The notes: generated by a model not told the origin, from the letters alone. A stretch of DNA of 64,000 nt from Caldicellulosiruptor morganii (GCF_026810225.1 NZ_CP113865.1:2299501-2363500), one strand, 5' to 3'. Shown: positions 54,551 to 63,180, numbered from the stretch's first letter. Translations and numbers: made by a program.

Positions 54551-54720
54551 TTTACTTCACCGTTCCTTTTCAAAAAATAAATCCACCTCTCCTGACCTTT
54601 TCAATCAAAAGAGGTGGACATAGCCTTCCTTTTTAGCATCAAACCAATAACCCCCTCCCTATCAGGCTGCAATGCCCTCTAAGTCAGGATCAAATATTCT
54701 GTTTGTTAATATTATAACAT
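54551..54720 (-). promoter_or_regulatory. Promoter and structured leader of the TM1266-hydG transcript
   Basis: A -10 box TATAAT lies at 54716-54711 (- strand) with TTTAAA 17 bp further upstream (54739-54734). The leader of about 155 nt contains a terminator-like hairpin, TCCACCTCT with AGAGGTGGA (arms at 54610-54618 and 54582-54590), followed by ATTTATTTTTT. The hairpin loop carries GTCAGGA (54596-54590, - strand), which can pair with TCCTGAC near the transcript start (54689-54683), giving a pseudoknot. It matches no riboswitch that I recognise. Confidence 0.5.
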
Positions 54721-54867
54721 ACTTTCGAAACTTTTTAAAGCTACCTGAAAAATTTTTTCTTCATCCTGATTTCATTAAAACAAAGCAGAAAAATGATGTA
54801 TAATATAATAAACATATTTCTTTTTTAAACAAACATGCTTCTACACAAAAAAAGGAGCTGATTTTTA

Positions 54868-55962
54868 ATGATACTTCTTTTTTTCCTTGTATGCTTAGCT
54901 TCAGGATTTATTCTTTTTTCAAAGACTTTCCTCGAACCTTCTCAAAACAAGCTTGATAAATTTAGCCGAAAAATTTCTGTTATCATTCCTGCTCGAAATG
55001 AAGAGAAGAATCTGCCTATTCTCCTAAAAAGCCTTTTGAATCAAACAGTAGTTCCTGATGAAATAATAGTTGTAGATGATTTTTCTGAGGACAATACCCC
55101 GGGGATTGCCAGAGAATTTGGTGTTAAACTGATAAAAAACCCTCCTCTGCCCTCCGGCTGGACAGGTAAAAACTGGGCTTTATGGAATGGATATTTGCAC
55201 TCAACAGGCGATGTTCTGATATTTATGGATGCTGATGTGAGACTATCTGAAGATGGCATAGAAAGAATTTTGAAGACACTTTTTCTATCCGGTGGAGCAA
55301 TCTCGGTTATACCATACCACACAACTGAGCAATTTTATGAAAAGCTGTGTTTAATTGTAAATATCCTGGGTGTTTTTGCTTTTATGTCACCGTATGAGAG
55401 AAAAAGCTCAAGCAAAGGAATGTACGGCTCATGCATAGCAGTTTTCAGAAAAGATTATGAAAAAGTTGGCGGGCACAGAAGCATATATGAAAGCATAACC
55501 GATGATCTTAGCCTTGGAAAGCTGTTTTGCGAAAATGGTGTAAAAGTAGAAAACTTTTTGGGATATGGCAGCGTTTCATTTAGAATGTACCCAAATGGGA
55601 TGAAAAGCCAGCTTGAAGGAATCGCGAAAAGTGCTGCTTTGAGCATGCAGCAGCTGCAAAAAAAGACCATTTTTCTGATTGCTCTGTGGGTTTTTGGGCT
55701 TGTCATAACAGGTTTTCTAACACCTGTATTGCTATTTTCACATCATCCTCTGGCAAAGCAGTTTTTGCTGGGCTATATTTTTTATGTTATTCAAATACTA
55801 TACTTGCAGCTATACATAGGAAATTTTGGCTTTGTACTTCCTTTATTTTTCTTTATTCCCACTGCATATTTTTTGCTTATGATTCTGTATTCATTCTATC
55901 AGGTCAAATTCATTGGAAGCATATACTGGAAGGGAAGACAAATAAAGGTAGGTGATAAGTAA
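54868..55962 (+). CDS. GT2-family membrane glycosyltransferase
   Basis: A 364-residue family 2 glycosyltransferase. N-terminal membrane segment (LLFFLVCLASGFILF), then the GT-A fold: ISVIIPARNEEKNLPILLKS, EIIVVDDFSEDNT, LIFMDADVRLS (DxD metal site) and SITDDLSLGKLF (TDD, ED-like catalytic base). There are two or three C-terminal membrane segments. The pattern resembles the CrtQ-type glycosyltransferases of carotenoid clusters, but no carotenoid genes are near. The next gene (PlsY-like) follows with no gap, so the pair probably makes a glycolipid. Confidence 0.8.
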   Translation: MILLFFLVCLASGFILFSKTFLEPSQNKLDKFSRKISVIIPARNEEKNLPILLKSLLNQTVVPDEIIVVDDFSEDNTPGIAREFGVKLIKNPPLPSGWTGKNWALWNGYLHSTGDVLIFMDADVRLSEDGIERILKTLFLSGGAISVIPYHTTEQFYEKLCLIVNILGVFAFMSPYERKSSSKGMYGSCIAVFRKDYEKVGGHRSIYESITDDLSLGKLFCENGVKVENFLGYGSVSFRMYPNGMKSQLEGIAKSAALSMQQLQKKTIFLIALWVFGLVITGFLTPVLLFSHHPLAKQFLLGYIFYVIQILYLQLYIGNFGFVLPLFFFIPTAYFLLMILYSFYQVKFIGSIYWKGRQIKVGDK

Positions 55963-56589
55963 ATGCTTGTAGCAATCACTCTTTTGGAATTCTTTTGTGG
56001 ATCTTTGATGTTTTCTTACTGGCTTGGAAGGCTTGTAAAAAAGGATATAACAGCAGTTGGCGATGGTAATCCGGGTGCGTTTAACCTCATACTCTTGGCC
56101 GGTTTTAAAATTGGGCTTTTAGGAGTATTTCTCGACTTTGCAAAAGGATATTTTCCTCTTGTGTACTTTATTGAAAAAGGGTATCTTCCAAAGTCTTACA
56201 TAATTCCTGCTGCAATTGCCCCAATTCTGGGTCATGCATTTTCACCCTTTTTGAAATTCAAAGGAGGAAAATCCATCGCAACCACATTTGGAGTTTGGAG
56301 TGCAGCAACCAAATTCAGAGTATCCTTTTTCTATGCAATTGTTCTGGCACTTCTTTTCGTAATTGCCAAAAAACTTAAACACGGAGGTTCTACAACAACC
56401 GAAGAAGATGCTTTCATGGTGGTGCTTGGCTTCTTGCCTGTGGGGGCTTATCTTTATCTTTTTGACTTTTCTGCATACCTTCTGGCACTCTGGTTTTTAA
56501 ACTTAATGGTAATGATTTATAAGAATAAAGAAAAGCTTTCTGCATTTTACTTTACTATTGTAAACAAAGAACATGAACTGAAAAAATAA
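55963..56589 (+). CDS. PlsY-like glycerol-3-phosphate acyltransferase
   Basis: A 208-residue membrane protein of the PlsY family, which transfers acyl groups from acyl-phosphate to glycerol 3-phosphate. Motifs: VGDGNPGAFNLI (GxGNPG, with AFN for the usual ATN), LDFAKGYFPL and FKGGKSIATTFGVW. Five or so membrane segments. The motif deviations and the coupling to a glycosyltransferase suggest that it is not the housekeeping PlsY but a second, specialised copy. Confidence 0.8.
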   Translation: MLVAITLLEFFCGSLMFSYWLGRLVKKDITAVGDGNPGAFNLILLAGFKIGLLGVFLDFAKGYFPLVYFIEKGYLPKSYIIPAAIAPILGHAFSPFLKFKGGKSIATTFGVWSAATKFRVSFFYAIVLALLFVIAKKLKHGGSTTTEEDAFMVVLGFLPVGAYLYLFDFSAYLLALWFLNLMVMIYKNKEKLSAFYFTIVNKEHELKK

Positions 56590-56634
56590 TCTATTAATTT
56601 CCATAAGTATATTTTATTGTTATTTTTCTTCTGA

Positions 56635-56937
56635 AAATGTTTATTTTATTACTTTAAGAGGTTGATTGAACTTAGAAAAAAGCATCCTGTCATTGTGTAT
56701 GGAGATATTCAGATGTTTTATGAAAATGATGAAAAGATTTTTGCATACACAAGGAATTATGAAGCTGAGAGGCTGCTTGTCGTCATGAATTTCTCTGAAG
56801 AAGAAAGTGAGTTTTTAGCACCAAATGAAATATTTACTCAAAAACCTCGGCTTTTAATTTCTAACTATGAAGTGGATGACAGTATTCAAGAAAAAATTGT
56901 TTTAAAACCATATGAAGCAAGGGTATATATAGTATAA
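56635..56937 (+). pseudogene. C-terminal relic of a GH13 alpha-glucosidase
   Basis: The frame LFYYFKRLIELRKKHPVIVYGD, followed by KIFAYTRNYEAERLLVVMNFS and a closing KPYEARVYIV, is the C-terminal beta domain of oligo-1,6-glucosidase-type GH13 enzymes. (Key parts: FKRLIELRKKHPVIVYGD, ERLLVVMNFS.) Homology begins abruptly after an upstream TGA (56632-56634); the whole catalytic barrel, about 450 residues, is missing. A TTG at 56662 could be read as a start but lacks a ribosome binding site. Confidence 0.8.
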
Positions 56938-56949
56938 AAGAACCTTTTG

Positions 56950-57002
56950 ATGAGGGCTGTTTCAGAAAATAGTAAAAGTATTAAAATGGCAGCCCTTTTT
57001 AG
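56950..57002 (+). terminator. Terminator-like hairpin
   Basis: AGGGCTG and CAGCCCT around a long loop, followed by TTTTAG. Probably the former terminator of the lost GH13 gene. Confidence 0.6.
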
Positions 57003-57020
57003 TTTTATAAAAGATTTATC

Positions 57021-57072
57021 TTGACAAATTGCAATATTGAAAATATAATAAAATTGTAATTAGTTCAATTTT
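57021..57072 (+). promoter_or_regulatory. Promoter and candidate operator of the fur/perR-rbr operon
   Basis: TTGACA (57021-57026), 17 bp, TATAAT (57044-57049): a consensus promoter. Directly downstream the inverted pair AAAATTG (57050-57056) and CAATTTT (57066-57072) could be the autoregulatory site. Confidence 0.75.
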
Positions 57073-57098
57073 AAATTTGGTTCAAGGGGGAAGCAAAG

Positions 57099-57518
57099 AT
57101 TTCTGATTTAACATTTTTAAAAAAGCAATTGGAGCAAAAGGGAATTAAACCTTCGTTTATAAGGCTAAAAATCTATCAATATTTGGTAGAGCACAAAACT
57201 CATCCAACAGCCGACGAAGTCTACAATAGCCTGCTTTCTGAAATCCCCACACTTTCAAAAACATCTGTATACAATACTTTAAGTTTATTTGTCTCAAAAG
57301 GTCTTGCTCAGATTATCACAATTGAAGAGAACATTGCACGCTTTGATGCTGATACGTCGGTGCACGGGCATTTTAAGTGCAAAACCTGTGGCAAAGTTTA
57401 TGATTTTTTAATAAAATCAGACTCTATTTACTCTTCGCTTTCTCCTGAATTTGTTGTTGATGAGGTTTACGTCTACTATAAGGGCACCTGCCCTTATTGT
57501 AAAAATAAAAACAATTAA
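57099..57518 (+). CDS. Fur-family metalloregulator (PerR-like)
   Basis: A Fur-superfamily repressor of about 139 residues: winged helix ([28 protein letters not shown]; key: [25 protein letters not shown]), then [15 protein letters not shown], and a C-terminal CPYC. Two CxxC pairs form the structural zinc site. With rubrerythrin next door a PerR-type peroxide role is likely. I extend the gene upstream to ATT 57099, behind AAGGGGG: translation from there ([16 protein letters not shown]) restores the usual N-terminus, while TTG 57129 has no ribosome binding site. The start remains open. Confidence 0.8.
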   Translation: MSDLTFLKKQLEQKGIKPSFIRLKIYQYLVEHKTHPTADEVYNSLLSEIPTLSKTSVYNTLSLFVSKGLAQIITIEENIARFDADTSVHGHFKCKTCGKVYDFLIKSDSIYSSLSPEFVVDEVYVYYKGTCPYCKNKNN

Positions 57519-57541
57519 ATTGTGGGAGGTTGATTTTTGAA

Positions 57542-58078
57542 ATGAAGGATTTGAAGGGAACACAGACAGAAAAAAACCTGTGGGCAGCATTTGCAGGTGA
57601 GTCCCAGGCAAGAAACAAGTATACCTACTTTGCATCACAGGCAAGAAAAGAAGGATATGAGCAGATTGCAGCAATCTTCGAAGAGACAGCTGAAAATGAA
57701 AAAGAGCATGCAAAGCTATTTTTCAAATTCCTAAATGGAATTGGAAACACTCAAGAAAACTTAAAGGCTGCTGCAGAAGGCGAACACTATGAATGGTCTG
57801 AGATGTACAAAGAGTTTGCAAAGGTTGCAAGAGAAGAAGGCTTTGATGAGATAGCCCTTGCTTTTGAGTTTGTTGCAAAGGTTGAAGAAAAGCATGAGGA
57901 AAGATACAGAAAGCTTCTTGAAAATGTTGAAAATGGCAAGGTATTTGTAAAAGATGACGTGGTTGTCTGGAAGTGCAGAAATTGTGGTTATGTACATGTG
58001 GGAAAAGAAGCACCAAAGGTATGCCCAACCTGCAAACATCCACAGTCATTCTTTGAGATTAGAGCTGAGAACTACTGA
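57542..58078 (+). CDS. rbr: Rubrerythrin
   Basis: A 178-residue peroxide-reducing non-haem iron protein. The four-helix diiron domain has the Glu ligands in [27 protein letters not shown] and [10 protein letters not shown]. The C-terminal rubredoxin-like domain has [10 protein letters not shown] and CPTCKHPQ. The start ATG 57542 comes 12 nt after GGGAGG. It follows the Fur-family gene by 23 bp and is presumably repressed by it, giving an oxidative stress unit for an anaerobe. Confidence 0.94.
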   Translation: MKDLKGTQTEKNLWAAFAGESQARNKYTYFASQARKEGYEQIAAIFEETAENEKEHAKLFFKFLNGIGNTQENLKAAAEGEHYEWSEMYKEFAKVAREEGFDEIALAFEFVAKVEEKHEERYRKLLENVENGKVFVKDDVVVWKCRNCGYVHVGKEAPKVCPTCKHPQSFFEIRAENY

Positions 58079-58099
58079 TTTCAAATTTATGAAGAAAAA

Positions 58100-58142
58100 C
58101 ATAAGGCTGCTACTAGTGTTGATATGTGGCAGCCTTAATTTT
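58100..58142 (+). terminator. Terminator after rubrerythrin
   Basis: AAGGCTGC and GCAGCCTT, followed by AATTTTT. Confidence 0.75.
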
Positions 58143-58238
58143 TGCAGTAAAATAACTTAAATGATTAATTGTTTAGTGTTATAATTAGGTTGTGAAAAAG
58201 AATACTTTCTTATCTGAAAAACGAAAGGAGTTCAGAGG

Positions 58239-59477
58239 ATGAATTGGGGAAAAATAATCATAGGAGATAGCAGAAATATGTCTGAAATAGATAATGAAAC
58301 AATTGATTTGATAATAACCTCACCGCCTTATTGGCACCTAAAAGATTATGGTGTGGAAAACCAGATAGGATATGGTCAAACACTTCATGAGTACTTAAAA
58401 GATTTGTATCGGGTATGGCAAGAATGTTTTAGAGTACTTAAAGAAGGGCGCCGTTTGTGCATTAATATTGGTGACCAATTCGCACGTTCTATAGTCTATG
58501 GCAGATATAAAATAATCCCATTACACTCTGAGATAATTGCTCAGTGTGAAGATATAGGATTTGATTATATGGGAGCAATAATTTGGCAGAAAAAAACCAC
58601 TATGAATACAAGTGGTGGAGCAAATGTTATGGGATCTTATCCATATCCACCAAATGGCATGATAGAAATTGATTATGAATTTATACTTATATTCAAAAAG
58701 CCTGGAAAATCTCCAAAGGTGTCTCCTGAAATCAAAGAAAAATCTATCCTGACAAAGGAAGAGTGGAAAGAATACTTTAACGGACACTGGTATTTTAAAG
58801 GAGAAAAACAAACTGAACATGAAGCCATGTTCCCTGATGAACTTCCATATAGATTAATCAAAATGTTCTCTTTTGTTGGAGACACAATATTAGATCCATT
58901 CTTAGGCAGCGGAACGACCCTAAAAGTTGCGTTAGAACTTGAGAGAAATGGAATAGGATATGAAATTAATTCAGATTTTTTAGAAATAATAAATAAAAAG
59001 TTAAATACAATTAATAACTCTTTCCTTTATAAGATTGAGACTATTAAAAAAGAAATCAAAACTCCTGAGATAAAAGCTGTGAAATATGAGCCTCGCATCA
59101 AAGATGCATCACCCATGATTGATCCTAAGATAATTGAACCTAAAAAAAACCAATATTTTAAAGTTTCTGAAATAGTCTCTGCTGATACAGTTAAACTTAA
59201 CAGTGGTTTGGAAGTAAAATTATTAGGAGTAAAAATAAAGAAAGAAAAGGAAAAAGAGGCTGTAGAATACTTAAAAAATTATGTGTTGAATAAAGAAGTT
59301 TTTTTACGCTACGATACCAACTCTACTGTAAAAAACAATAATGTAAATGCTTATTTATATCTTAAAAACAAAATCTTTATTAATGCTTACTTAATAAAAA
59401 GTGGACTTGCTTTAGCCGATAAAGATAGTTTTTACACTTACAAGAATAAATTTGAAAAATTAGAGGGGATTGACTAA
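58239..59477 (+). CDS. Type II DNA methyltransferase (N4-cytosine type) with SNase-like C-terminal domain
   Basis: A 412-residue beta-class methyltransferase: catalytic motif TSPPYW at residues 27-32 first, SAM motif DPFLGSGTT near residue 222 later. TSPPYW favours N4-cytosine methylation. From about residue 305 a second domain begins: YFKVSEIVSADTVKLNSGLE, VKLLGVKIKKEKEKEAVEYL, KNKIFINAYLIKSGLALAD. This has the order of strands of the staphylococcal nuclease (TNase) fold, but the catalytic Arg and Glu positions are Lys or absent. It forms an operon with the endonuclease 2 bp downstream. GAAAGGAG precedes the ATG. Confidence 0.85.
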   Translation: MNWGKIIIGDSRNMSEIDNETIDLIITSPPYWHLKDYGVENQIGYGQTLHEYLKDLYRVWQECFRVLKEGRRLCINIGDQFARSIVYGRYKIIPLHSEIIAQCEDIGFDYMGAIIWQKKTTMNTSGGANVMGSYPYPPNGMIEIDYEFILIFKKPGKSPKVSPEIKEKSILTKEEWKEYFNGHWYFKGEKQTEHEAMFPDELPYRLIKMFSFVGDTILDPFLGSGTTLKVALELERNGIGYEINSDFLEIINKKLNTINNSFLYKIETIKKEIKTPEIKAVKYEPRIKDASPMIDPKIIEPKKNQYFKVSEIVSADTVKLNSGLEVKLLGVKIKKEKEKEAVEYLKNYVLNKEVFLRYDTNSTVKNNNVNAYLYLKNKIFINAYLIKSGLALADKDSFYTYKNKFEKLEGID

Positions 59478-59479
59478 TA

Positions 59480-60157
59480 ATGGCAAAAGAGTGGATTTTA
59501 AACATGGCTACTAACAGATGGGGATTAAATAAAAAAGACAAAGTGGGTCCTGTTGCTAAATGGATTAGAGAAACAGCGCCTAAAAATATCGAAGAGTGGG
59601 AAAAGGCTTATTTAAAACTTGTAGAAGAGAACATTTTAAAAACTAAAAATTCAGAATTCTCCAATGCTGAAGAATATCTTGAAGAGCTTGGTAGAAAACT
59701 TTATATTAAAATAACAGAAGTTATTCAGGCTGAAATTGACGATGTCACTGAACAAGACTGTATAAATTATATAAAGCAATTAGTAATAAATCGCACTTTT
59801 GAAGGGTATCTTACTGAAAAAAACACCATCTACGGTAGAATAGAAAAATTGTTGAATGTAAAAATTTATCCTGCTCCAGATGAATGGGATAGATTATATA
59901 ATGTAGACTTTTATATTCAAATAAAAAACAAGTATATTGGAATACAAATAAAACCCATTACCTATGAACACATGCCTCAAATACATAATTGGATAGAATG
60001 GCTTTCGCAGACCCACAAAAAATTTTCGGAAAAATTTGGTGGAAAAGTATTTGTTATATTTTCTATCAAAAACAAAGATGGCAAAAAGGAGATACACAAG
60101 GAAAACGAGATAATAGAGCAAATCAGACAAGAAATAGAAAGACTAAAGCAAATATAA
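59480..60157 (+). CDS. Type II restriction endonuclease, MjaI-like
   Basis: A 225-residue protein that I associate with the MjaI restriction enzyme family, whose archetype recognises CTAG. Characteristic parts are ILNMATNRWGLNKKDKVGPV, RTFEGYLTEKNTIYGRIEKL and YPAPDEWDRLYNVDFYIQIK. The likely PD-(D/E)xK core is VDFYIQI...IGIQIK (Asp then Gln-x-Lys). The methyltransferase upstream overlaps almost directly, as is normal for a type II pair. Specificity is inferred and not tested; the family call is from memory. Confidence 0.75.
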   Translation: MAKEWILNMATNRWGLNKKDKVGPVAKWIRETAPKNIEEWEKAYLKLVEENILKTKNSEFSNAEEYLEELGRKLYIKITEVIQAEIDDVTEQDCINYIKQLVINRTFEGYLTEKNTIYGRIEKLLNVKIYPAPDEWDRLYNVDFYIQIKNKYIGIQIKPITYEHMPQIHNWIEWLSQTHKKFSEKFGGKVFVIFSIKNKDGKKEIHKENEIIEQIRQEIERLKQI

Positions 60158-60162
60158 AAATT

Positions 60163-60205
60163 GAAAGGCTGTTACAAAAGATGATGTAACAGCCTCCTTG
60201 TTTAT
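60163..60205 (+). terminator. Terminator of the restriction-modification operon
   Basis: AGGCTGTTACA and TGTAACAGCCT, followed by CCTTGTTTATCTTTT. Confidence 0.8.
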
Positions 60206-60410
60206 CTTTTACCTTTCCACTCTATGATTTAACAGCAGCCTTTTCTTCTTTTCATATTATTCCTCAGATATCTCGCCATTTGCAAACTTATATTTAAAAT
60301 TTTCAATGCTTCATCCTCTGCTTCTGATTTTGATTTTTAGCAATTTCAAATAATGATAATCACAACTCAAAATTTCTGACAAAGGTTTCAATTACTATTC
60401 CAAATATTTA
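60206..60410. other. Gene-free stretch
   Basis: No supportable gene. A short - strand frame (ALKILNISLQMARYLRNN) without a start codon may be a relic. Confidence 0.4.
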
Positions 60411-60439
60411 TTGACAAACAGAATTTTATTGTATATACT
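60411..60439 (+). promoter_or_regulatory. Consensus promoter of the secreted protein gene
   Basis: TTGACA (60411-60416), 17 bp, TATACT (60434-60439). Confidence 0.75.
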
Positions 60440-60488
60440 TGACATACATACAATTTTAAATCTATATTCCGTCGAGGGGGTAAATGTT

Positions 60489-61631
60489 TTGAAAAGAAAA
60501 ACTCTACTGACAACCTGTATTATACTGGTTTTCATCTTGAGTATTCTTTTTAGTTCTGTATCCTATTCTCAAACACTATCAACTCCACTTTTAAAAGCCG
60601 GTCTGGCTTATACTCAGGCTCTGAATACTAAAACTATCGACGAAGAATTAAGAATTGACCTGAGATTTTCTGTCGGCAATGGTGCAACAGCAGATAGCAA
60701 AAAATTAGAAGAACTTCTCAAGAAGATGTACATCAAAGTAAGGGCTGTTTCAGATAACATCAAATATGAAGCTAATTTGCAAATAACTTTCTATTACAAT
60801 AACAAGGAGTTTTTGAAAGGCTCTATGTATGTCAACAAAGAATATGTTGTATACAATTTCCCACAGATCTATTCAAAGCCGCTTTATGTGAAGCTGAACC
60901 AAGCTAATATGCCTCTGCAGATTGATACAAACAAGTACGTAAAACTTTTTGATATCAAAAACAATCCTCAGCTTCAATCACTTGTTGCAAGCTATGCACA
61001 GGTTGTTTTGCCAAAACTGTCATCGTGTGTAAAGATGTCTGATAAAAAAGTGGAGCTCAAATTTAGCAATGGTAAAAAACAAAACTGTGATGAGATTATT
61101 TTTGAGCTCAATAAAAATTCTTCACTTGACATTTTAAAGGCTATTTTGACAAAAGCAGCTGATGACAAAGCAACCAAAGAGTTTGTGCTTTCGGTTGCAA
61201 AGATGATTCTTGAAGATGCGCAGGCCATTTTGAATGCTCAGCAGACTGATAAAAGCACCACTTTCAATATTGAGGATATAATGAAGCAGGCTGATGATAC
61301 TTATTCCCAAACAGTAAAAGAAGCAGTCTACCAGCTTGATACAGTAGCTGCCCAGATACCACCGTTTACTTTACAGTACAGAATGAGAATTGATGGCAAC
61401 AACAATCTCAAAGGTGAGAGGTTGTACTTTTACTTAAAAGATTCCAACAATCTCAAAGTCATGATTAATCTGGATGGTATTATTAACTCAATAAATCAAC
61501 CAGTTAATATAACAAAGATTGACATATCAAAAGGGGTCAATATTAACAAGCTATCGGATAAGGATATTGAAACAATGACAAAAAATGTTGAAAATATATT
61601 TAAGAAATTGGGAATTACTTTTTCTAAATAA
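60489..61631 (+). CDS. Secreted protein of unknown function
   Basis: A 380-residue exported protein. It begins at TTG 60489, 8 nt after GAGGGGG; a longer frame to 60411 overlaps the promoter and is wrong. The N-terminus KRKTLLTTCIILVFILSILF followed by SSVSYSQ is a Sec signal peptide with a likely cut after SYS. The mature part is beta-rich with long helices (ATKEFVLSVAKMILEDAQAIL) and two Cys (SSCVK, QNCDE). It resembles the general form of DUF-type lipoprotein-like copper-amine-oxidase-independent envelope proteins of this genus, but I recognise no family. Confidence 0.75.
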   Translation: MKRKTLLTTCIILVFILSILFSSVSYSQTLSTPLLKAGLAYTQALNTKTIDEELRIDLRFSVGNGATADSKKLEELLKKMYIKVRAVSDNIKYEANLQITFYYNNKEFLKGSMYVNKEYVVYNFPQIYSKPLYVKLNQANMPLQIDTNKYVKLFDIKNNPQLQSLVASYAQVVLPKLSSCVKMSDKKVELKFSNGKKQNCDEIIFELNKNSSLDILKAILTKAADDKATKEFVLSVAKMILEDAQAILNAQQTDKSTTFNIEDIMKQADDTYSQTVKEAVYQLDTVAAQIPPFTLQYRMRIDGNNNLKGERLYFYLKDSNNLKVMINLDGIINSINQPVNITKIDISKGVNINKLSDKDIETMTKNVENIFKKLGITFSK

Positions 61632-61652
61632 CATTTTTGAGAATCAAAAGCA

Positions 61653-61702
61653 AGAAGAGGAGTTATTTTGAGAAGCTCCTTAACTCCTCTTTATTTTTTA
61701 CT
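61653..61702 (+). terminator. Terminator
   Basis: AAGAGGAGTTA and TAACTCCTCTT followed by TATTTTTT. Confidence 0.8.
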
Positions 61703-61728
61703 CTCAAATTTTTTGAAAAATATTATAA

Positions 61729-62087
61729 CCTACCTGCCCATTTAGGAAAATTACCGGACTGCCATGTCCGGGATGTGGTATGACAAGGGCTTTTTTAGTG
61801 CTGCTGAGAGGGCAAATTATTCCTTCTTTTGTATATCATCCGCTGTGGTTTGTTGTTATAGTTTATCCTATTTATTGTTTTTACTATTATTGTATAAGTT
61901 ATTCAGAGTTTCTTAAATGATTAACAAAAGCCTTAAAATTGTAATTAAGACATTTATTGTTGTCTGGATATTCAGGCTGGTTCTATTTTATCCTTTCCTT
62001 CCACCATTTGAACCGGATAGAAAAGCAATCCTTTACCAACTGTTTAAATTACTTATAGAAAAAAGCATTGGGCAGCCATTTCTATAA
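61729..62087 (+). pseudogene. DUF2752 membrane protein, frameshifted and N-terminally truncated
   Basis: The first frame (from after TAA 61726-61728 to TGA 61918-61920) reads CPFRKITGLPCPGCGMTRAF, then LVLLRGQIIPSFVYHPLWFV, the DUF2752 signature. The C-terminal part continues in another frame from ATG 61917: INKSLKIVIKTFIVVWIFRL and on to TAA 62085-62087. A one-base change near 61918 separates them, and the N-terminal membrane segment and start codon are missing. Confidence 0.75.
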
Positions 62088-62110
62088 GCTGCCCATCTTT
62101 ATTTTTTTGA
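62068..62110 (+). terminator. Terminator of the DUF2752 relic
   Basis: GGGCAGC and GCTGCCC, followed by ATCTTTATTTTTTT. Confidence 0.75.
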
Positions 62111-62124
62111 AATTTTTGTATTTT

Positions 62125-63072
62125 TCATTCTGAGTCTCGGTCTGTCTCGTTATAACTATAAGAATTGTTATTATCAATAACACTTTTTCCCTTATTTATT
62201 GCTTCATTTACAATATTATACATAACATATTGAATTACCATAATATAAGGAAAAGCCAGAAAGTAAATAATAATTGAAATAAGAGTCAAAACAAAATAAA
62301 ATGCTGTTTCTTGAAAAGTACCACTTACATTTATTGCATCAATTATATAAACTGGAATTTCAACCACTATTGACACAACTGCATTGTACAAAATGGCAGC
62401 TATCAAAAACCCTAATTTGCCCTTTGTAAGTTTCAAACTTTCCCTTATGCTTTCCAAAACAGGCAAATCTCTGTCGACAAGAACTAAATTTGAAAAAAGT
62501 AATCTCAAAAGAAGGTATATAGACAGTACAATGCCGGCAAGACCAATAATTATCAATATCGCACGCACCAAAATGTTAGATACAGCAGACACCTTGGCAA
62601 GTGCAATTATCGCAACAAAAAATATTGGAGCCAATATAAGCATAAGAAGTAGTCCAAGGCCGAACATCTTCAGAGCAATCATCAAATTCTTTTCTTTCAT
62701 CGTTTCAAAATAAATATAAAAAGGTCTTTTTACAATCTCCCTGTCTCTTGTGATTTCAATAAATGTTTTTGTAAGAGGATACTGAATAAAGGCAACAGCC
62801 AGCCACATCCATACTACAAATAAAATACCCATAATAATCAGGAAAAAGATAAACCTGCTGCTCAGAAAAGGAAAAATATCTTTGTCATTCAAAATACTCA
62901 GTGTTGAAATGTCAACCCTCATTATCATTGCAAGTAGAAGCCCAGCAAGTATCAAAACAACAAGTGATAAAATTGCAAAAAGAAAAGATAACACTATAAG
63001 TCCAAATATGTATCCATAATATCTTTTTGTGTAAAAAAATGAATCTTTTACAAAAGTTTTGAACAAACCCAA
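62125..63072 (-). CDS. Multi-pass membrane protein of unknown function
   Basis: A 315-residue protein with six clear hydrophobic segments (for example GLIVLSFLFAILSLVVLILA and FFLIIMGILFVVWMWLAVAF) and a conserved-looking loop, LVLVDRDLPVLESIRESLKL. This form resembles the YciC/DUF975-like families of integral membrane proteins. The start is TTG 63072, behind TAAGGAGG. The C-terminal tail is hydrophilic and Asn/Ser-rich. It appears to be a single-gene unit. Confidence 0.7.
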   Translation of the reverse strand: MGLFKTFVKDSFFYTKRYYGYIFGLIVLSFLFAILSLVVLILAGLLLAMIMRVDISTLSILNDKDIFPFLSSRFIFFLIIMGILFVVWMWLAVAFIQYPLTKTFIEITRDREIVKRPFYIYFETMKEKNLMIALKMFGLGLLLMLILAPIFFVAIIALAKVSAVSNILVRAILIIIGLAGIVLSIYLLLRLLFSNLVLVDRDLPVLESIRESLKLTKGKLGFLIAAILYNAVVSIVVEIPVYIIDAINVSGTFQETAFYFVLTLISIIIYFLAFPYIMVIQYVMYNIVNEAINKGKSVIDNNNSYSYNETDRDSE

Positions 63073-63148
63073 TACCTCCTTATATCAGTAATTGTGAAAG
63101 ATTATATACACTAAATATACCACAAATTTCTCATTTTTAAAACAAAAA

Positions 63149-63180
63149 GGTTAAAGTGCTCCTGTAGCACTTTAACCTTT
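63149..63180 (-). terminator. Terminator of ptsI
   Basis: GGTTAAAGTGC and GCACTTTAACC, followed on the - strand by TTTTTGTTTT. Confidence 0.8.
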
